DNA of 64,000 nt from positions 327,400-391,399 of the forward strand of contig NZ_JAHTMR010000001.1 of the NCBI RefSeq assembly GCF_019200975.1, in the 5' to 3' direction. Position numbers and translations under genes: made by a program. Position 1 is the first letter of the stretch. Each line of letters opens with the position of its first letter. The stretch is from Pseudomonas sp. PD9R (GTDB lineage Bacteria > Pseudomonadota > Gammaproteobacteria > Pseudomonadales > Pseudomonadaceae). This document shows, piece by piece, positions 45,685-53,479 of the stretch. The notes under the pieces are model-generated. The model did no database searches. It was not told the origin of the DNA and saw only the letters and a list, made by a program, of their open reading frames with translations.

Positions 45685-45700
45685 TGTTAAATAAGTAACA
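45685..45700. promoter_or_regulatory. DeoR-type operator between deoR and deoC
   Basis: TGTTAAATAAGTAACA has the same TGTTA-N6-TAACA form as the site ahead of deoK. An adjoining TAACA-N5-TGTTA arrangement extends to about 45710, so two dimers might bind side by side. The position serves both divergent genes. Confidence 0.7.
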
Positions 45701-45787
45701 TTATTTGTTAGTTTTGTAACGTTTTTGCGCGATTGATCCTCGATTGTGGCGCAGGGGCATTTGAATACACAAACAGGAGTTTTTGCG

Positions 45788-46471
45788 ATGGCACACCTCG
45801 AACCCCAGGCATTGGCGCAGTTTATCGATCATACCTTGCTGGCCCCCGACGCTTCCCGCGAACAAATCGCCACGCTGTGCCGTGAGGCACAGGAGCACGG
45901 GTTTTATTCGGTGTGCGTGAACTCGGGCCAGGTGCCCCATGCTGCGCAGTGCCTCGCCGGGCAAAAGGTCAAGGTTTGCGCGGTGGTTGGCTTTCCCCTT
46001 GGTGCCGGGCTCAGTGACAGCAAAGCCTTCGAAGCCGAGCGCGCGATAGCCGCCGGGGCGGGAGAGATCGACATGGTGTTGAACATCGGCTGGTTGAAGG
46101 AGGGGCTGTTGGATCAGGTTCAGGCCGATATCGCCCTGGTCAAGCAAGCCTGTGGCAGCGTGCCGCTGAAAGTCATCCTGGAAACCTGTCTGCTGACCGA
46201 CGCCGAAAAGGTCAAGGCCTGCGAGATCTGCCGTGAGCTGAACGTCGCGTTCGTCAAAACGTCCACAGGCTTCAGCCGCAGCGGTGCAACAGTGGAAGAT
46301 GTCGCCCTGATGCGTCGCACGGTGGGTGCCGGGATCGGGGTGAAGGCATCGGGCGGGGTGCGCGATTATCCGACCGCGCTGGCGATGATCGAAGCCGGTG
46401 CCACGCGTTTGGGCACCAGTTCGGGCATCGCCATCATCAGCGGCGCTCAGGCTGCGGGTGAGGGTTACTGA
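45788..46471 (+). CDS. deoC: Deoxyribose-phosphate aldolase
   Basis: The 227-aa class I aldolase splits 2-deoxyribose 5-phosphate into acetaldehyde and glyceraldehyde 3-phosphate. The Schiff-base Lys is in [19 protein letters not shown], and the second essential Lys is in [37 protein letters not shown] opens the barrel. The ATG at 45788 follows AACAGGAG and gives the short bacterial length. It is divergent from deoR with a shared operator between them, and overlaps the quinone oxidoreductase gene by 7 bp. Confidence 0.97.
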   Translation: MAHLEPQALAQFIDHTLLAPDASREQIATLCREAQEHGFYSVCVNSGQVPHAAQCLAGQKVKVCAVVGFPLGAGLSDSKAFEAERAIAAGAGEIDMVLNIGWLKEGLLDQVQADIALVKQACGSVPLKVILETCLLTDAEKVKACEICRELNVAFVKTSTGFSRSGATVEDVALMRRTVGAGIGVKASGGVRDYPTALAMIEAGATRLGTSSGIAIISGAQAAGEGY

Positions 46472-47466
46472 GGGACGCTCAACACGATTTTGCCGATGTG
46501 ATCGCCAGCTTCCATCCGCGCATGGGCCAGTGAGGCCTCGTTGAGCGGGAAGACCTGGTCGATCATTGGCAGGCAACGGCCCGCGGCGAGTACTGGCCAT
46601 ACAAACTCGCGCAATTGTTCGGCGATCGAGGCTTTTTCTTCCTGGGTGCGCGAGCGCAAGAGCGAGCCGGTCACTATGGCGCGTTTTGCCATGATCGCCA
46701 GCAGATCGACGTCTTTGGCGTGAGCGCCTCCGAGAAAGCCGAGCATCACCAGCCGGCCTTCCATGCCCAATGCGGCGATATTCTGATTCAGGTACGAACC
46801 GCCCATGATGTCGAGGATGACGTTAACGCCCTTGCCGGCGGTTTTTTCCTGGATAACCTGGACGAAGTCCTGATCGCGATAGTTGATCGCTTCGGCCCCC
46901 AATTGACGGATCGCCGCACACTTTTCCTCGCTGCCCGCCGTGGCAAACGCCTTGACGCCGAATTCACGGCACAACATCAAGGCGGTCGTGCCAATGCCAC
47001 TGGTGCCGCCGTGAATCAATGCGCGTTGGCCTTTGCTGGCACCACCCATGTCGAACAGATTGGCCCACACCGTGAAGTAGGTTTCCGGGACCGCAGCGGC
47101 TTGCAGCCAGTTCATGCCCTCAGGGATCGGCAATGTCTGGCTGGCAGGAACGGCGCAATACTGCGCGTACCCGCCGCCGTTGGTCAGCGCGCACACCTTG
47201 TCACCGACGATAAAATCAGTCACACCTGTGCCGATTGCCACCACTTCACCCGCCACTTCCAGCCCTGGGATCAGGCTCATGCCGGGTTTCATCGGGTATT
47301 TGCCGGCGCGTTGAAGCACGTCGGGGCGATTGACCCCGGCGGCGTGGACGCGGATCAGCACTTCACCGGCGCCAGCAACTGGGATCGGCACCTGGCGCGG
47401 CTGCAAGACTTCGGGGCCACCAAATTCGGTGATTTCGATGAGGGTCATGTCTTTAGGCAAATTCAT
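46465..47466 (-). CDS. NAD(P)H quinone oxidoreductase (zinc-free MDR family)
   Basis: The 333-aa protein is a medium-chain reductase without zinc ligands. An N-terminal GroES-like domain has [20 protein letters not shown] and [17 protein letters not shown] nucleotide-binding domain has [20 protein letters not shown] and INYRDQDF. It reduces quinones or similar acceptors with NADPH, close to the PIG3-like group. It is convergent with deoC (7-bp overlap). A REP pair lies just upstream of its start. Confidence 0.9.
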   Translation of the reverse strand: MNLPKDMTLIEITEFGGPEVLQPRQVPIPVAGAGEVLIRVHAAGVNRPDVLQRAGKYPMKPGMSLIPGLEVAGEVVAIGTGVTDFIVGDKVCALTNGGGYAQYCAVPASQTLPIPEGMNWLQAAAVPETYFTVWANLFDMGGASKGQRALIHGGTSGIGTTALMLCREFGVKAFATAGSEEKCAAIRQLGAEAINYRDQDFVQVIQEKTAGKGVNVILDIMGGSYLNQNIAALGMEGRLVMLGFLGGAHAKDVDLLAIMAKRAIVTGSLLRSRTQEEKASIAEQLREFVWPVLAAGRCLPMIDQVFPLNEASLAHARMEAGDHIGKIVLSVPQ

Positions 47467-47503
47467 TTCATATACCTGTGTGCAAAGTGTTCAGTAAGGG
47501 GGA

Positions 47504-47585
47504 ATCAAAAGATCGCAGCCTTCGGCAGCTCCTACCGGTGTACGCGTTTGATGTAGGAGCTGCTGCGGGCTGCGATCTTTTGATC
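47504..47585. repeat. REP-type extragenic palindrome (inverted pair)
   Basis: ATCAAAAGATCGCAGCC..., then its inverse ...GGCTGCGATCTTTTGATC, with a GGCAGCTCCTAC / GTAGGAGCTGC core. It lies between the tail of the MFS gene and the start of the quinone oxidoreductase gene, both on the minus strand. Confidence 0.85.
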
Positions 47586-47586
47586 T

Positions 47587-48810
47587 TCATGGGCAACTCA
47601 CAGCAATCAGCGGGTTACGACGGCCCAACAAGCGCACCGCCAACTCCAGCAGCAATGCAATAACAATAGCCCCGGCCGCGATGACGAACATCAATGCATG
47701 ATGCCCACCGCTGGCATTGAACAGCGCCGAATAGGCAAAACCGGAGATGGCCTGGAATGTGGCGAATGACACGGTGGCGCGACTCCAGGCGATCTGTTGT
47801 AGATGATGGTCGGGGATCAGTTCATGCACCCGTGCCAATGCCAGTGGCACGATGCCGGGCGGGAATGAACCGATAATCACCGCCAGCAAGGCCAGTGCCG
47901 CAAAGGAGCTGGAGATCGACAGCAGACCAACGGCAATCGCCTGCACCGCCAGCACCAGTCGGATACCCAGCTTTGCCCCCAGTTGATCGGCCAGGAAACC
48001 GTAGGTCACCGGTCCGACAATCGCGCCGAGCCCGTACATCACCCAAATCAGCGCGCCGACGTGTTGACCGGCGCCGAGCCCGCGCGCCACGTAATCCACG
48101 AGGAACACCATGGCCGGCACCAGTCCCGCCGCCATGAACGCGTATTGAGCGAATAGCAGGTAGACACTCGGGTTTGTCGCTTTCGGTGCGGCATTGGCCG
48201 GCACCGGGTCGGCCCCATGAGGCGCGGCTGACGGCCAGCCAAACCAACTGGCGGCAGTCAACACCAGCGCGAGCAAGCCGAGGCCGAGCCAGGTTTGCTG
48301 CAAGCCGAGGCTCAGCAGTGGCGGCACGATCGTCCCCGAGCCGGCAATGCCCAGGCCGATCCCGAGAAAGATGGCACCACTGGCCAGGCCTTTTCGTGAT
48401 GCCGGAACGTGTGGCAACACCGTCGCTGCCACCAGCACCATGATGGCTCCACCAGCGATGCCGGACAGCAAACGCCAGCCGAAAAACCACGCCACTGACA
48501 ACGGGAAGGCACAAGCGAAAAACGCCAGTGTCACGGCGAGCATCATTAGCCGCAGCGCGGTTTTGTTGGAGGTGCGACGCGCCAGCGGGTGGGCGATCAA
48601 CGCACCGACCAGGTAGCCCACCAGATTGGCCGCGCCGAGGTACACCACGTCACTGGCGGAAAACCAATGGGCCTGGATCAGCGAGGGAATCAAAGGCGTG
48701 TAGGCAAAACGCGCCAGGCCGATACTGACCAGGCTGGCGCAGAGACCGGCGAAGATCGGCAGCCAGATCGCGTTGCGCGGTGCGTCGAGAGAAGGCAATG
48801 AGCTGGGCAT
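47587..48810 (-). CDS. YbfB/YjiJ-family MFS transporter
   Basis: The 407-aa permease has 12 predicted helices. It shows the YbfB/YjiJ pattern: SLVSIGLARFAYTPLIPSLI in helix 1, then LGAANLVGYLVGALIAHPLA and GAIFLGIGLGIAGSGTIVPP. Substrates of this group are mostly unknown. It is divergent from a LysR gene, with about 110 bp between them, a common sign of regulation by that neighbour. Confidence 0.88.
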   Translation of the reverse strand: MPSSLPSLDAPRNAIWLPIFAGLCASLVSIGLARFAYTPLIPSLIQAHWFSASDVVYLGAANLVGYLVGALIAHPLARRTSNKTALRLMMLAVTLAFFACAFPLSVAWFFGWRLLSGIAGGAIMVLVAATVLPHVPASRKGLASGAIFLGIGLGIAGSGTIVPPLLSLGLQQTWLGLGLLALVLTAASWFGWPSAAPHGADPVPANAAPKATNPSVYLLFAQYAFMAAGLVPAMVFLVDYVARGLGAGQHVGALIWVMYGLGAIVGPVTYGFLADQLGAKLGIRLVLAVQAIAVGLLSISSSFAALALLAVIIGSFPPGIVPLALARVHELIPDHHLQQIAWSRATVSFATFQAISGFAYSALFNASGGHHALMFVIAAGAIVIALLLELAVRLLGRRNPLIAVSCP

Positions 48811-48922
48811 GAGCGTGGTCCCGCAGGTTGACTATGGGGGCCAGCATAACGACATTTTTCGATGCAATAATGCTGCGATTTCACGTTACAGTGATGCGTA
48901 TCTGCATCGGTTAGGAGAACCT

Positions 48923-49798
48923 ATGAACTGGGATGACGCACGGGTATTCCTCGCGGTGTGCCGCGAATCAACGCTACGCGGTGCCGCACGGGTATTGGGT
49001 GTTGATCAGGCCACGGTGGGTCGGCGGATTGCGGCGCTGGAAAAGTCATTGAGCGCGACGTTGTTTCTGCGCACCTCCGAAGGCTATGCGCTGACGGCGG
49101 TAGGCGAAGCGGCGATGCGCGCCGTGGAGAAAATGGAACATTCGGCACTGGAACTGGAGCGCCAGATTCAGGGGCTCGATGATCGGTTGACCGGCATCGT
49201 GCGAGTCACCACCACCGACTCGCTAGCTATCGACTTCCTGATCCCGGCCATTGCCCGTTTGCACCAACAGCATCCCGACGTTCGGGTGCAACTGGACGCG
49301 TCAACGCAAATCGCCAGCCTGGCGAAACGCGAAGCCGATATCGCCGTGCGTAATACCCGACCGGACAACCCGGACCTGATCGCCCGGCGAATCGCCCGTT
49401 GGCCAGTGGGCTTGTTCGCTTCGCAAGCGTACCTGGACGCTCATGGCATGCCCGAAGCGGGATCGGCGTTCGAGGGGCATGATCTGGTGGTGTATCAGCC
49501 GTACTTGCAGGGTGGCAAGGACATGACGCTGGTCAACGAACCGTTGGGACGCGGGCGGATTGTCGCCAGCCTGAGTTCCAGTCTGCTGGTGCGCCAGTCC
49601 ATCGCTGCGGGGATCGGGCTGGGGGAAGTTTCAGTGTACGTGGGGGAGAGGGAAGGGATGGTCAGGGTATGGCCGGAGCGCACACGGACGTTGCCGTATG
49701 ACGTGTGGTTAGTGACCCATGCGGACTTGCGGCATACGGCCAGGGTGCGAGCGGTGATCGATGAGATCGTTGCGGGGTTTTCCGGGACTGGCGAATAA
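48923..49798 (+). CDS. LysR-family regulator
   Basis: The 291-aa protein has an N-terminal LysR winged helix (FLAVCRESTLRGAARVLGVD, then QATVGRRIAALEKSLSATLF) and a substrate-binding effector domain. The ATG at 48923 follows TTAGGAGAACC and was preferred to a longer frame. It probably controls the divergent MFS gene. A REP pair follows the stop. Confidence 0.9.
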   Translation: MNWDDARVFLAVCRESTLRGAARVLGVDQATVGRRIAALEKSLSATLFLRTSEGYALTAVGEAAMRAVEKMEHSALELERQIQGLDDRLTGIVRVTTTDSLAIDFLIPAIARLHQQHPDVRVQLDASTQIASLAKREADIAVRNTRPDNPDLIARRIARWPVGLFASQAYLDAHGMPEAGSAFEGHDLVVYQPYLQGGKDMTLVNEPLGRGRIVASLSSSLLVRQSIAAGIGLGEVSVYVGEREGMVRVWPERTRTLPYDVWLVTHADLRHTARVRAVIDEIVAGFSGTGE

Positions 49799-49800
49799 CA

Positions 49801-49870
49801 TCAAAGGATCGCAGCCTCACCGCACCCCTGTAGGAGCTGTCGAGTGCAACGAGGCTGCGATCTCTTGATC
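49801..49870. repeat. REP-type extragenic palindrome (degenerate inverted pair)
   Basis: TCAAAGGATCGCAGCC and GGCTGCGATCTCTTGATC flank TGTAGGAGCTGTCG. The inner parts are less alike than in the other copies. It lies between the convergent LysR and pirin genes. Confidence 0.75.
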
Positions 49871-49871
49871 T

Positions 49872-50594
49872 TTACGGCATTTCAGGCAATTCCTGCGGAC
49901 GCAGGTCAAACACCAACACTTCCGCATCCATTCCATTGCTCAACGTCAGCACCTGTTCTTCACGAACCCGCACACCATCGCCTTCCTGCAACGACATGCC
50001 GTTGAGTTCGACACTGCCTCGAGCCACATGCACGTAGGCATAGCGATTGGCGGTCAGTTCCAGGGTGGCGGTTTCCTTGCCATCAATCAGGGCGGCGTAC
50101 ACCCGCGCATCCTGGCGCACTTTCAACGAACCCTTGGCGCCGTCGGGCGAGATGATCAGTTGCAGGCGACCGCGTTTTTTCTGCGTGCTGAAGTGCTCCT
50201 GCTGATAGCGCGGTTTGGCGCCGCTGACTTCCGGCACGATCCAGATTTGCAGAAAGTGCACTGGCCGCTTTTCCGAGTGGTTGTATTCACTGTGCGCCAC
50301 GCCGCTGCCGGCGCTCATCAATTGCACGTCGCCGGGACGGATTACCGAACCGGTGCCCAAGGTGTCTTTGTGTTCCAGCGCGCCTTCGAGCACATAGGAG
50401 AAAATCTCCATGTCGCGATGCGGGTGTTGGCCGAAGCCTTTACCGGCTGCCACGCGGTCATCGTTGATCACCAACAGATCGGAAAAACCCTGTTCCCGCG
50501 GGTTGCGATAGTTGGCGAAGGAAAAGGTGTGGAACGACTTCAACCAGCCATGGTTGGCTGCGCCGCGGTCCGAAGCTTTGCGAAGGGTCAGCAT
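49872..50594 (-). CDS. Pirin-family protein (YhhW-like quercetinase)
   Basis: The 240-aa double-cupin protein has the pirin metal-binding motif HPHRDMEIFSYVLEGALEHK, with the His, His and Glu ligands, near residue 57. It also has RPGDVQLMSAGSGVAHSEYN with another His. Bacterial YhhW proteins of this size show quercetin 2,3-dioxygenase activity, but the true substrate is unknown. The ATG at 50594 follows AGGAGATTTCTTC. Confidence 0.9.
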   Translation of the reverse strand: MLTLRKASDRGAANHGWLKSFHTFSFANYRNPREQGFSDLLVINDDRVAAGKGFGQHPHRDMEIFSYVLEGALEHKDTLGTGSVIRPGDVQLMSAGSGVAHSEYNHSEKRPVHFLQIWIVPEVSGAKPRYQQEHFSTQKKRGRLQLIISPDGAKGSLKVRQDARVYAALIDGKETATLELTANRYAYVHVARGSVELNGMSLQEGDGVRVREEQVLTLSNGMDAEVLVFDLRPQELPEMP

Positions 50595-50760
50595 GAAGAA
50601 ATCTCCTGTGGGGACGTGAATTCGTCCGAGTGAGGAGAAGGTTAATGTTTATCGTTTGGTGCAATAAGTAGATGAAAATTGAAATACTGTCCCTTTGAGG
50701 TTGACAGTAATGCGCAGACGACGTTGGCGCTACACTTCGCCATAATGCACGGCACCAAAA

Positions 50761-50856
50761 CCTGTAGGAGCTGAGTTTGTTCGCGATAGCAGTCTTGAAT
50801 TCAGTGAAAATGCTGACTGTTAAACCGCTATCGCGAGCAAGCTCGGCTCCTACAGG
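50761..50856. repeat. REP-type palindrome of a second family
   Basis: CCTGTAGGAGCTGAGTTTG at one end is inverted as GCTCGGCTCCTACAGG at the other, with TCGCGATAGC / GCTATCGCGA further in. The sequence differs from the GATCGCAGCC family elsewhere in the window and matches the TCGCGAGCAAGCTCG-type REPs of pseudomonads. The copy lies 40 bp before the GlxA-type regulator. Confidence 0.8.
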
Positions 50857-50896
50857 GATGGTGCTCTTTTCTTATGATTCCAGTGATTTAAAACCC

Positions 50897-51847
50897 ATGA
50901 AAACCGTGGCAATGGTGCTGTTTCCCGACTTTCTCCTGCTCGACATGGCCGGGCCAATGGAAGTGTTTTCCATCGCCAACCGGTATCTGCCGCCAGAGGC
51001 CCGTTATGCGTTGTCGACCATCAGCACCGAGCAGGGCCCGTTGCGGGCCTCCAATGGCGTTAGCGTCCAGGCTGATCGGCATATCGATCAGGCTTGCGAG
51101 CACTACGACCTGTTGCTGGTGCCGGGTGGGCCGGGGGCCTACAACGAGAAGCACCCGGCATTGCTTGGCTGGTTGCAGGGTGCCGTTCCCCGCGCCAAGC
51201 GGTACGGTTCGATCTGCACCGGCGCATTTGTGCTGGGTCATGCCTGTTTGCTCGACGGCTTTCGCGTAACCACCCACTGGCATTACACCGAGCGCTTGAT
51301 CAAGGCCTTCCCCGAGGCCACGGTCGAGACTGACCAGATTTACGTCCTGGACCGCAACCTCATCACCTCCGGTGGCGTCACCGCCGGCATCGACCTGGCG
51401 CTGGCAGTGGTCGCAGAAGACCACGGCAAGAAAATCGCCCAAGACGTGGCCAAGGTGTTGCTGGTGGTGATGAAACGCCAGGGCGGCCAGGCGCAGTTCA
51501 GTCCGTTGATGGCGGCGGTCGCCCCCCATGAAACGGCGATCACCCGGGTGCAGAATCATGTGCTCGAACACCTTGATGAAGCCTTCAGCATCGAACGCAT
51601 GGCCAGCCTGGCTGCCATGAGTCCACGGCATTTCACCCGGGTGTTCGCCCGCGAGGTGAATATGACACCGATGGAGTTTCTGCAAAGCGCACGCATTGAC
51701 TGCGCCAGGAACCTGCTGGAAACCGGCGACCTGCCGCTCAAGACCGTGGCGTTCAAAAGCGGCTTTGGCAGCGTGCGGCACATGCGTTTTTTGTTCAGCG
51801 AAAAACTCGGCCTGACCCCGACCCAGTACCGCGAACAATTCAGCTAG
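50897..51847 (+). CDS. GlxA-family transcriptional regulator (DJ-1/PfpI domain plus AraC domain)
   Basis: The 316-aa protein fuses an N-terminal amidotransferase-like DJ-1/PfpI domain (MKTVAMVLFPDFLLLDMAGP; nucleophile-like Cys in GSICTGAFVLG) to a C-terminal AraC DNA-binding domain (FSIERMASLAAMSPRHFTRV, then LKTVAFKSGFGSVRHMRFLF). Members regulate nitrogen compound catabolism among other processes. The ATG at 50897 begins the family's standard N-terminus. A second-family REP just upstream would be in its leader or promoter. Confidence 0.92.
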   Translation: MKTVAMVLFPDFLLLDMAGPMEVFSIANRYLPPEARYALSTISTEQGPLRASNGVSVQADRHIDQACEHYDLLLVPGGPGAYNEKHPALLGWLQGAVPRAKRYGSICTGAFVLGHACLLDGFRVTTHWHYTERLIKAFPEATVETDQIYVLDRNLITSGGVTAGIDLALAVVAEDHGKKIAQDVAKVLLVVMKRQGGQAQFSPLMAAVAPHETAITRVQNHVLEHLDEAFSIERMASLAAMSPRHFTRVFAREVNMTPMEFLQSARIDCARNLLETGDLPLKTVAFKSGFGSVRHMRFLFSEKLGLTPTQYREQFS

Positions 51848-52006
51848 GCCCTTGGCCGTTGCGCGCACCGAAATGGCCGTGACACTCCCTCCAAGGTAGT
51901 TGTACCGTCACGGAGGCCTGCCAAGATAGTGGTGAACTCATTGCAAGGAAGGTACGGAGCCTGGATGGACTCGCGTGCCGAGCAGGTTTCCGACGGGTGA
52001 AGCTGC

Positions 52007-53479
52007 ATGAATAGCCTCAGAGATCTAAATATCGACACGGTGCTGCACTTCGGCCCTTTCGCGTTCCATCTGAATCAGCGACTGGTGCTGGAAGGCGATC
52101 AGCCGCTGCGCCTGGGCGGACGGGCCCTGGATATTCTGCAGGTGTTGGTCGAGCGCGCAGGCTCGGTGGTCAGCAAAGACGAGCTGATTGCTCAGGTCTG
52201 GCCTAGGTCGGTGGTCGAAGAAATCAACCTGCGTGTACACATCGCCGCGCTGCGCCGAGCCTTTCGCGACGGGCAGAACGGCCACTGTTTTATCGTCAAC
52301 ATTCCCCAGCGCGGCTACAGCTTTGTCGCGCCGCTGCAGCAGGCCGCGCACGTCTCGCCGCTCGCCATCGATACCCTGCACAAACCCCAACACAATCTGC
52401 CGGCGCGACTGACACCGGTTACCGGTCGCGATGCCGTGGTGGGCAGTCTGGTGCGGCAGTTGCCGGTGCGGCGTTTCATGACCCTGGTCGGGCCGTGCGG
52501 CATCGGCAAGACCACTGTCGCCGTGCGTGTGGCCGAACTGCTGTTGCAGCACTATCGCGACGGCGTGTGGTGGGTGGATCTGGCAGTTATCGATGACCCG
52601 GCGCAGGTGGTCGATCATCTGACGCGCACCCTTGGGCTGGACGTTGGCAGCACGCTGGATACGCTGCGACAACGGCACGCGTTGTTGATCCTCGATAACT
52701 GCGAGCACTTGCTGGAGCGCTGCCGGAGCCTGGTCGAGGGGCTGCTGATTTGCGCGCCACGCTTGTCGATTCTGGTCACCAGTCGCGAGCCGCTGCTGGC
52801 CACGGGCGAAACGCTGCTGGCTCTGCCGCCGCTGGTGGTGCCGCCGGCATCGGCCTTGCGCAGTGTCGATGAGGTCATGGGCTATTCGGCGGTGCAATTG
52901 TTTGTCAGCCGTGCACGTGCCCGTCAGCAAGGTTTTGCCCTGCGTGAACAGGACCTCAAAGCCGTGCGTGAAATCTGCCGACGCCTGGACGGTTTGCCCT
53001 TGGCGATTGAACTGGCGGCCGCGCAGATCGATGCGTTGGCGGTGGTGGGGTTGCAGGCGCAACTGGATAATTGTTTTCAGCTGCTGACCCAAGGCCGGCG
53101 CACCGCCGTCCCTCGGCACCAGACCCTCAAAGCTGCGCTGGACTGGAGCTATGAACGGCTGTGCCCGTTGGAGCAAACCGTGTTGCAGCGTCTGGCGGTA
53201 TTCAAATCGGCCTTCACCGTGGACGCGGCGATGGGCGTCATCAGTTGCGCAACGTTATTGCCCGCCAGCCTGATCAAAGTGATGGAAAGCCTGGCGCTCA
53301 AATCACTGCTGTCGCTGGAGCAAGTTGACGGTGTGAGCCGTTATCGTTTCCTCAATACCACCCGCAGCTATGCCCTCGAAAAACTCGAACACAGCGGTGC
53401 CTTGCGCACCTTCGAGATGCGTTACGCCGGCTACATCAGCCATGCACGCCAGCCTTCAGGCCGGCAAGTGGCTGTGTAG
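52007..53479 (+). CDS. Winged-helix/ATPase regulator, short form
   Basis: The 490-aa protein joins an OmpR-type winged helix (residues of about 12-115: LGGRALDILQVLVERAGSVV...INLRVHIAALRRAF...NIPQRGYSFVAP) to a STAND-like ATPase. The P-loop GPCGIGKTT is near residue 163 and the Walker B-like LLILDNCEHLLERC near 227. It stops soon after the RSYALEKLE region and lacks the roughly 420-residue C-terminal helical repeats of its convergent paralogue at 53456. Its last 24 bp overlap that gene. It probably acts as an ATP-dependent activator, or a truncated remnant that still has a working start and stop. Confidence 0.82.
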   Translation: MNSLRDLNIDTVLHFGPFAFHLNQRLVLEGDQPLRLGGRALDILQVLVERAGSVVSKDELIAQVWPRSVVEEINLRVHIAALRRAFRDGQNGHCFIVNIPQRGYSFVAPLQQAAHVSPLAIDTLHKPQHNLPARLTPVTGRDAVVGSLVRQLPVRRFMTLVGPCGIGKTTVAVRVAELLLQHYRDGVWWVDLAVIDDPAQVVDHLTRTLGLDVGSTLDTLRQRHALLILDNCEHLLERCRSLVEGLLICAPRLSILVTSREPLLATGETLLALPPLVVPPASALRSVDEVMGYSAVQLFVSRARARQQGFALREQDLKAVREICRRLDGLPLAIELAAAQIDALAVVGLQAQLDNCFQLLTQGRRTAVPRHQTLKAALDWSYERLCPLEQTVLQRLAVFKSAFTVDAAMGVISCATLLPASLIKVMESLALKSLLSLEQVDGVSRYRFLNTTRSYALEKLEHSGALRTFEMRYAGYISHARQPSGRQVAV

